A stretch of DNA of 64,000 nucleotides from positions 29,867,485-29,931,484 of the forward strand of contig OZ038433.1 of NCBI GenBank assembly GCA_964036275.1, given 5' to 3'. The notes under the pieces are model-generated. The model was not told the origin of the DNA and made no database searches. It saw only the letters and a program-made list of their open reading frames with translations. Below are positions 57,001 to 64,000 of the stretch, in pieces; the first letter of the stretch is position 1; the number at the start of each line of letters is the position of its first letter. Origin of the DNA: Litoditis marina (taxonomy: Eukaryota; Nematoda; Chromadorea; Rhabditida; Rhabditidae). Position numbers and translations under genes: made by a program.

Positions 57001-60000
57001 ATTAAAGTTACAAATATTGCAGGGCAAAAAAGAAATTAGGTTTTTACAGAGTTGTTGCAAACGGATACGCTTTGTTGACGATCAACATACGATTGGAGTC
57101 ACCCGGCTGTTTATACTTTTGTGTTTCGATGATGAGTATCGTCTCAACTAGTTTCTGTTGCTAATTTCAGTCTTTTAGATGATGTCCGCCATGTTTGACC
57201 CGATCAAGAATGGTGTGAAAGCAGTGGGAAACACGGTGATGTCGGTGCCCGAACAGGTTAGTTTTTCTATCTGACACAGCGTTCATACCAATACTATTTT
57301 TTGTGGCGGAGGGCCTGTAAGTTGAAAAGTATCAATGGTATGGCTCCGTGCGTGGGTATGTTCAAAGTTGAATTTTCGAGTATTCTATCGGGATAAGTCG
57401 GATAATAATCTGTTACAAGTTTGTTCTGCCAGTGAGAAATTAGTGTTGTTGAATCCTAACTTAGAAATAACTTTATAGTTCCGTTTTACAACCTTTAGGG
57501 GGTCGCTAGTCGCTGAGTTTTATTATATGTACAATTTTTGTTTGAATTGTAGTATGCTTGTGTTATACACACGTTTCCTTGCCTATTGCCTTCCGAGCGT
57601 CTTCCGTCTCAAATCCAGTTTCATTGATCGTTTTAGATGATGGACGGCGTCTCCAAGATAGGATCTGGTATCAACAACGCGACGAAGAGCATTATTGTGA
57701 GTTTGACATTCAATTCTGTTCTTTTTCTACGTTTTCCTTCGATAAACACGTGATTCATGTCTCTTATCAAGGAAAAGTGTATTGTAAACAGTGTAGCTAA
57801 CCTTATTGAATCTATGCAGATGTTTCTGATGGTGATTACAGAGGAATACTTCCCGGAGTAGCGTAGTTGATTGTTTGATGTGATTCCAGGTCCAATGCTT
57901 CTTGAATCATAAATTAGTTGGAAATTGTGAGTACAAAAGAAGACAGAATAAAATGGATGACTACATCTATAACGTGTTTTCAGCCTCCGATGAACTCCAC
58001 CTCACGCCCTCCCCTCATTCAAACGGATCGTGTGGCGGCCGCCATAAACGATCAGGTAAAAGTTATTTCAATTTATGAATATATTGTGACTATTCTAACA
58101 AAAATTCAATCTATTGTGTAAAAGACGTTCGTACAGGGTGCGAACAGTTACGGGTGTTACAGTGTTTTCAAAGTTTTTCTTGCAACATCATACTCCACTA
58201 CAGTTGTCCGAATACCTAGAAGTAGATAATCTTAAAAACGACCTTTTTCGTGGTTTCTTTTCACACAGACCGAGAATGACTAGTATGGATGTGTTTCTGA
58301 TGCTTCTTCTCTCAGGAATCCGCATCTGACTCTATTCCCCTGCGAGTTCTCGTTTTGTTCGTTGACGAAGTATTCGGGGTTCGAACGAGAAACGACTGGT
58401 TCCGACGACAAATGGTTAGTGTTTCACGTTTAACTCACGCCTTGTCTTTATTGGCGCGTTGTACTCGTTTACAAGCAGCATACCCCTTAGAGAAGAACGA
58501 TTATATGGTCCAATCCCAACGCTTCAGTCCTTTAAACGGCAATACATTTTTCAATTGCAGTTTAAAGGAGCGTTGATACGGGATTGGTCCACATAATCGT
58601 CCTGCTTCAAGGCGATCAATTAGGTTTTCAAGAAAATGCAAAGTTGCTTCGCGGAAATGCATTGATTCGGTTTTTCGAAGCCTGCCAGTTTTGAAGTACG
58701 ATTAAAATTTCTGAATTGGAACCACCGGAACATCAATAATAATGGAAAATGGTCTCTTAAACTGCCATTTTAACCGAATTTTGAATGGTTTTCCCGAAAT
58801 ACCTCAGCCAATTCACCTAAATTTCAAATGCACAACAATGTCGCCCTACCTATGTTCCGTTATTTCAGATGATGATGTTACGTCAATTGGTGATGCCTTT
58901 CGGAACTTCGTTGAACAAAAGAATAGTCGACATAGTGCACTGGCTCACATGCGAAACGCAGGTCACAATGTACATAAGTGCTATCAGGTGAGGTTTTTGG
59001 AGGAAAGTCTTGAGTTAGTGGCTAGATATAAAACATATTGTTTTCACTCTGAAGCCACCCAATTCTTTTAGGAATTTCTCATGGACCGAAAAACTCGAAA
59101 AACAGCCTCCTTTTTTGCTATACAACGCAACAGGCAATACATGAAATACAATACGGGTGTTTTCTCCACTATTTACGAGCGGTGTAAAACGTCCGCAGCA
59201 AAACTAAGAACTTTTTCTTACGGGTGTGTTATTGTAGCCATACTGTAAAGTTGTCCGAACAGCCAAACTAATCATAAAAATCTTCTTTTTCGCCAATCTT
59301 GCGCTAATTCGCTTCCTCCATCCCGTGCAGAATCAGGAAGTTAGTATCACATAGTCGCATCTTACCGGTGTGTGTAGGGGATGGGTTGTAGTTTCGATTC
59401 AAAATTCACCATATTTACCGAATTTACACCAGAAAACCAGAAAGCAACGAGTTCAAACTACAAACACAACGATGTAGAGTGACATACACCGTATGGGCTT
59501 GTACGGGAAGTGTATTTAAGGAAAACATCAACGTAGTATATTAGAGAAAGTAAATAAAATAGGAAAATAATAAAACTTAGAAATCACCTGTGTGGAATGG
59601 CGTTAATTAGGCATTTCGGGCTTTTAATGCAGGACGATTATGTGGACCAAGCGCAACGCTTCGGTCCTTTAAACTGCAATACATTGTCCAATTGCAGTTT
59701 AAAGGACCGATGACACGGGATTGGACCAGAATCGTCCTTTTTGACGTCAACATAGTTGCAGAGAGTCGATTTGGCCGGACGGCCGTTTAGCGCCGGATGC
59801 GGCCGCGAGGTCCGTGGATGAGACACACCGCACGCGGGTTCTCGCCAAGATACTCATGTTATCCTCACTTCCCGATGAGCTCAGGCTCATTCTCGGGGCA
59901 GATACCACCTATCAGGTGAGGATTTGGATTAGGGTTGTTAAAGCCAAACTCGAAATAACTCGAAATTTTACCAACTCGAATAACAGCACTTTTTCTGCTA

Positions 60001-60610
60001 TTTCAAACGTAAAATGCTTCTGTTTTGTACGATTCTCACGTAACCATGAGAAAAAATCCGAAGATCTCGAAAACTTCTTATTTTTGGTATCGATAAAATC
60101 CCGAAACTTAACGACCAAACTCGAAATCAACTCGAAACTCGAAAACTCGGTTTTTTTCTCGAAACGCTAAAAACTCGAAACTCGAAATTTTCAACTCGAT
60201 TAACAACCCTAATTTGGATTAAGAAAAATGCGGCAAAAAGTACCATTGTTTGGATAGGTGCTGCTAGGTAGTAAAGTTCTGCTGCATTTAGGAAAAAGCC
60301 TAGGTTCCGCAAACGACTGAACGTGTTATAGGCCAGCCTGGGTAACTATGGAATTGATGTGGAATATTTGAAATGGTTTGAAGCTCTTATAGTTTTAAAA
60401 GAGAAACCCCGAAACAGGTGCAAAATTTTTAATTCCCTTGTTTTTTAGGGTATCGAAACGATATCTCAGGCCCTTCAGAACCGACACTTGAATCGTCGTC
60501 TGTTGTACGTGCTGCTGGAGCGTTTGTTGATTACCGTATTCCCTCAGAATAGATTTGAAAAGACGTTTGCGCAGTTGCATTCGAAGAGTCCACGCTCGAA
60601 ACGAACGTAG
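48080..60610 (+). CDS. snx-13: Sorting nexin 13 ortholog (PXA-RGS-PX-Nexin_C), 26 exons
   Basis: Exons: 48080-48195, 48433-48506, 48708-48832, 49289-49410, 49616-49731, 49932-50042, 50352-50450, 50930-51003, 51563-51704, 51957-52063, 52463-52609, 52932-53057, 53603-53707, 54165-54258, 54497-54582, 55338-55412, 55791-55919, 56317-56400, 56778-56909, 57179-57256, 57637-57696, 57984-58055, 58316-58414, 58869-58987, 59762-59915, 60449-60610; 935 aa, frame intact (human SNX13 about 957). Residues 8-50 form membrane segments; PXA about 106-280 (VDDFASHLRLFR, PPEDFRCRPL); RGS about 380-520 (SYFIDYLQSVGGQNYIDCYL); an acidic Ser-rich linker; PX about 574-690 (LRRYNDFHTL, FPGKKTFNN); Nexin_C about 759-935. 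In other animals SNX13 is an ER/endosome-bound phosphoinositide-binding tether with a Gs-directed RGS domain. Domain order and boundaries leave little doubt. Confidence 0.95.
50775..50884. repeat. ACTCGAAA-type element, copy 4 (short, complete)
   Basis: AGGGTTGTTAAAGTC at the left, AATTAATAACCCT at the right, with a ~90 base core of CTCGAAA words. Intron 7 of snx-13, 45 bases before exon 8. Confidence 0.8.
54830..55215. other. Unrecognised block in snx-13 intron 15
   Basis: More G/C-rich than the surrounding intron (GGTGGGCACCTGCGGTGGCA). It contains two related words, GTGGTTAGGTAGTCGTCATC and TTGGTTAGGTAGTCATCATC, about 145 bases apart. No ORF or inverted ends found. Possibly a retroelement 3' fragment; this is a guess. 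Confidence 0.35.
56011..56104. repeat. ACTCGAAA-type element, copy 5 (short, complete)
   Basis: AGGGTTGTTAGAGTC to TTGATTAACATCCCT. Intron 17 of snx-13. Confidence 0.8.
58492..58608. repeat. ACGATTATGTGG palindrome family, copy 11
   Basis: GAAGAACGATTATATGGTCC to GGTCCACATAATCGTCCTGC; left arm AACGCTTCAGTCC, right arm GGAGCGTTGATACG. Intron 23 of snx-13. Confidence 0.85.
59629..59738. repeat. ACGATTATGTGG palindrome family, copy 12
   Basis: GCAGGACGATTATGTGGACC to GATTGGACCAGAATCGTCC. It ends 23 bases before snx-13 exon 25, leaving very little native intron before the acceptor. Confidence 0.85.
59931..60210. repeat. ACTCGAAA-type element, copy 6 (complete, with insert)
   Basis: AGGGTTGTTAAAGCC to GATTAACAACCCT. 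The core is interrupted by about 110 bases of ordinary sequence (60000-60110). Intron 25 of snx-13. Confidence 0.8.
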
Positions 60611-61781
60611 ATGTAGATAATATCTATGGGGCAGCCGAAAGTGAAAATTCTTCCACTTTTATTTGCTACATTTTTTAGGCCAATTCTACACAGAACCGGG
60701 TTTTTTTAAAAACGTTTTTTAACCGGGTTTCGATGAATCATCAGGAACCCTCTTTTGACCCGTTTGAAGAAAGCATTTTGAAGTGAATAAGCGGTTATCA
60801 AAAGGTTTACCAAACGGTCCCAAATCACTTCACCTAATCAGCAACGACAGCAAACCGGTTACTGGTTAAACGATTTGGTTTAAGGAATACCCGGTTCAAG
60901 AAAAGTTCGCTGTCTATTGCTCATGCCATAACCTTTTTTCTCTCGATAATTTCATTTATTGAAACTTGACTTTTCTCGGTTGTTTGAGCTTGCATTTCTA
61001 TTTGACGGTTCACGTGTGGTTGTTTATCTTTTGCACTATCATACTCTATTAGGTGCCAATTGTTTCTTGGTCCTAGTCATGTACATATATTTCGAATGTG
61101 CGATTTTTCTCGAGTAGAACGTATATACGTTTTCTCTAATAATACGGTGCTCTTCCATTATGACATTCCTTTTCAAGCAATCAGTCGTGGTTTATCGCTA
61201 TTCTAATAGCAAATCGATAGATATTGTGCCAAACTATTCACACCTACTTACTATTGTATACAACTTATTTCATTTTCGTCTTACCAGATTTGTGAAAATA
61301 TCAGAGTAAATATTTATCTACTTCTTCATCCACTACATTCAACAATATCACACGTAGAGACGCGTTGCGTATTTTTATAGTCCTTTTTTTGTCAGACGTT
61401 TTCTTTTCATTGTTCAAAACATTGAACATATTCCTAGTTTATTCACGTAGTAGTCACGTGAAACGTCAAATAATATATCACAATTTGAAATTTCTGATAC
61501 GTTTGCCGTACCCTGTTAACGCGACCATGATTCGGCCTACAGTTTCGTCGCTCACCTGGGTAAAAAATGTTCGGAGATTATTTTCACACCATTATCATCA
61601 ACTACTGTGTCTCTTGCCGGAGAAATTTCATAATTTTCCGAGATTTATTCCTCTGACTTGTAAAGATTTTCCTGGTTTCATGAGTGAAATACGCGTCGTC
61701 CTGGATTTTCGATCTAACCTTGTATTTATCCATTGTTATTTGCTGGAATGGACAACATTTTCAGATATATAATCACATGTA
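60611..61781. other. Spacer between snx-13 and the MFSD5-like gene
   Basis: No gene recognised. An ACCGGGTTTTTT block near 60697 and an AATACCCGGTTC block near 60890 form inverted ends of a possible ~200 bp element. A 135-codon open frame (61365-61772) has no recognisable motif and is probably chance. Confidence 0.55.
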
Positions 61782-63867
61782 ATGTTGGCAGTTCACCTGA
61801 TAGCCTGGTTCTGCTGCATTGGCAGCACAGCGTTTTGTGCGGCTACCGTATACCTGCGGCGGAAAGAGTTGCGCGGCGACTCGGAACAGAATAACTCGCA
61901 GTTCCGAGGACTGCAACGACAGTTCATATTCCCCTATCTGTCGGTATTGCTGGCGGAAAGTTTCCAGGTGAGATTCACACCTCTAGTTAAGTTGTCAGAA
62001 TAGTCAGAACAATTAGCTCCCTCTCAAAACCGGGAGAATCGACCTGTCTTGAATGCAAAATCATGAATTCTTTTTTTGTGAGATGGTCACACCTCACTGA
62101 TAGGACTGTTCACAATGATTTGGGATAGACTTGCAACGACAGTTTATATTCCCCTATCTGTCGGTATTGTCGGCTGAGAGTTTTCAAGTGAGACGAGGTT
62201 CAAAAATTTTGTAGCTTTTTTTCTGCCGTGCCTTCGTTAATTAGTTGTAGTATAGATATATCAATTAGCTGAAACTATTGCATTTGAATCAAGAAAGGAA
62301 AACGAGCGATCGTGCATTAGTTATAAAACTGGAGTTTGTTATAGAAAGTACAATCTTCTTGTACTCTCAACGACATGACTAGTGAACTTGCAGGATTCCT
62401 TGTAAGATTTGTGGAATGTTAAAAATCCAACAGTTCGGACCATTACTCATAAACTCTACTATTTCTCAACGTATTTTCGTTCCAGGCGCCTTACTTGTAC
62501 GCACTATTCTACAGCTACCACTACGTTCCGTTCCAAATAAGTGCCCTCTATGCGGTGGGAATTGCCTCGAATGTCATCTTCTCCTTCTACTGCGTTCATC
62601 TGTCGGCCAGATACGGTAGGTGAGACTCGCTCTCGCTCACTTGAAAATAAGCCAGTATTGTGTTATTTGTATACGAAATATACATAGTTGGGAGCGATGC
62701 GTTCAGCTTTACTGCTTCGAACCGAATTTTCCGCTGACGGAAGCGTAAAAAGTTCAGTGGATCTGGATACTGTCATTACAAGACTCTGAGCTAGTAGAAA
62801 GTAGTGAGAAAAACGAGCTCCTTTTCCGCGAATGTGGAGATTTAAAATCATAAAGTTACCTGTATTAAAATCGAAAATCCTATTTCTTTAGAATAAAATA
62901 ATCATATAAAATCATAAAGTTTCACGTGATAAAATCGGGAATTGGGTTGCTTTTCGTGGAATAGCCACTTTTTACTGTTGGATCGGAATGGCAATAGTGT
63001 CTTTGCAGGTCGTCGTGTGCTGTGTCTCCTGTGTCTGGCAGTGGGTTCATTCGCGTGTTGTCTGAAGTTCTTCGCCTCTTTCCCCCTGTTATTGATTGGA
63101 AGACTTTTGGACGGAGTTTTCGCTGCGCTGGTCGCCGCGCCTTTCCAACAATGGTCAGTTCACGGGGTTTCACCCATTTTCACGCGCTTCACGTTCATTT
63201 TTGGTTATCACGTGTGCTTTCGTGGACAAAGCTAACTGCCGCGAACAGATAATACAAACAGAACACCAGTAATGCAATCCTTTCTTCTGTTATTGATCGG
63301 AAGACTTTTGGATGAAGCCTTTCCTACAATGGTCATTTCCATACACATGCTAGTAAAATGTTTTAGATACGTGATGTTAAACGTGAAACGTCATGATTTC
63401 GCTCATAAGTACGCAAGTATCGTGTTTGCCGCTCTGCTAGGCGCGACTTTTCAACAGTGATAAGTGCATTAGGTTTTACGCTTTATCACGTCACGTCATA
63501 GTGATCACACCTGCATTTGTCGGCCAGTTCATGTTCACTTGAAAAAAGGAGAGAAATACGGCCTACTTTTCGGCGAAACTCTTTGAAATCTTAGAATTCG
63601 TCGCATTTTGATACAAAATCATAAAGTTTGACATGTTTGAATCGAAAAAGGAGTGATTCTTGTAGAATGGTCACTTCTTGCTAGTCAAAACATATGTAAC
63701 GTAGTAGATAATTTTCGTTGTCCAATGTAAAGTACCTTTGTTGATTCAGGTACAACCATGAGCATCTGATCAGCTTCGATTTCCCGTCAGAATGGCTCTC
63801 TTCCACATTCACTTTCGTCTCACTGGGATCGGGCTTTTTGGCGGTTCTGGCTGGTCTACTGTCACAG
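61782..63867 (+). CDS. MFSD5-like major facilitator (molybdate-anion transporter family), N-terminal part
   Basis: Exons: 61782-61967, 62486-62615, 63009-63153, 63750-63867; 193 codons in one frame, then a GTGAAC donor, and the gene runs off the window. The N-terminal membrane segment is followed by RQFIFPYLSVLLAESFQAPYLYALF, whose QAPYLY core matches the MFSD5 family, then LYAVGIASNVIF, LLIGRLLDG and a WYNHEHLISFDFPSEW loop, all in family order (human: QAPYLYKLY, IHEH, DFPAEW). MFSD5-type proteins are plasma-membrane multi-pass carriers linked to molybdate uptake; substrate here is inferred only. Introns 1 and 3 hold degenerate copies of this gene's own exons. An acceptor (ends 61763) lies 18 bases before the ATG. 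Confidence 0.85.
62131..62187 (+). pseudogene. Duplicate of the 3' part of MFSD5-like exon 1
   Basis: 57 bases encoding LQRQFIFPYLSVLSAESFQ and followed by GTGAGA match the end of exon 1 (61911-61967 plus donor) with few changes and no stop. In phase with exon 2. With the AG at 62127-62128 it could act as an alternative exon, but no own start codon is evident. Confidence 0.7.
63278..63332 (+). pseudogene. Partial copy of MFSD5-like exon 3 (first)
   Basis: CTGTTATTGATCGGAAGACT and TTTGGATGAAGC, then CCTTTCCTACAATGGTCA match exon 3 with about 20 bases missing from the middle; even the GGTCA donor context is copied. Confidence 0.65.
63422..63459 (+). pseudogene. Partial copy of MFSD5-like exon 3 (second)
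   Basis: GTGTTTGCCGCTCTGCTAGG to TTTTCAACAGTG resembles the exon 3 end (TTCGCTGCGCTGGTCGCCG, CAACAATG), but the donor is lost (GTGATAA). Confidence 0.5.
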
Positions 63868-64000
63868 GTGAACTGATTTTTCTTGATTCCGTTTGGTAGA
63901 CCTTTTTAGCTGGTTTGGCCTACCCCTTATCAAAAGAAAGGTTGTAGTCACCACAATCATAGATGGAAAGTTTCGAGTTTGCCGCGTGGACGTTCGAGAC

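Noticed and set aside
61365..61772. 135-codon frame upstream of the transporter
   Set aside because: Composition is that of A/T-rich spacer, with no motif; could only be rescued by expression or conservation data.

Overview
The window is eukaryotic and reads as a Caenorhabditis-like rhabditid nematode. All genes are split by introns with the nematode 3' splice signal (TTTTCAG or TTTCCAG) and GT donors. A complete SmD3 gene has the features I know from C. elegans snr-1. A nematode-expanded FkbM-type methyltransferase family is present, and introns and spacers are packed with short palindromic elements. Exon chains below were built by hand; every chain marked intact keeps one reading frame across all junctions, which is the main evidence for it.

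Layout. (1) 0.7-6.3 kb, + strand: an 8-exon FkbM-type methyltransferase with an N-terminal membrane anchor. (2) 10.4-17.9 kb, + strand: a 13-exon single-domain class II histone deacetylase (copy A, 491 aa). (3) 18.66-36.5 kb: a tandem duplicate of about 3.8-18.66 kb. It carries the 3' half of the methyltransferase (5'-truncated pseudogene) and a second intact deacetylase (copy B, 493 aa, 29.1-35.8 kb). Near its start it is interrupted by a palindromic element that itself contains a broken CR1-like non-LTR retrotransposon. (4) 37.6-43.7 kb, - strand: a third FkbM-type methyltransferase gene, with a 1.4 kb foldback element in one intron. (5) 44.4-47.2 kb, - strand: snr-1 (SmD3, 138 aa). (6) 48.1-60.6 kb, + strand: snx-13 (SNX13 ortholog, 26 exons, 935 aa), divergent from snr-1. 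(7) 61.8 kb to the window end, + strand: the first four exons of an MFSD5-like transporter, with decayed copies of its own exons in its introns.

The genes are not one pathway. The main story is genome dynamics: a 14.9 kb tandem duplication whose copies differ by segment, near-identical over the methyltransferase 3' half and deacetylase exons 6-8 but strongly diverged over deacetylase exons 1-5. This pattern suggests gene conversion. Both deacetylases keep the zinc ligands but have Phe where the catalytic Tyr is expected.

Repeats. At least six families recur: a ~115 bp palindrome with ACGATTATGTGG ends (12 copies), a ~195 bp tRNA-derived SINE (10 copies), a ~100 bp element rich in TCACGTGA (8 copies), elements with AGGGTTGTTA ends and an ACTCGAAA-repeat core (6 copies), an 82 bp tandem repeat (2 units in copy A, 6 in copy B), and several large foldbacks. 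No genuine tRNA, rRNA or CRISPR array was seen.
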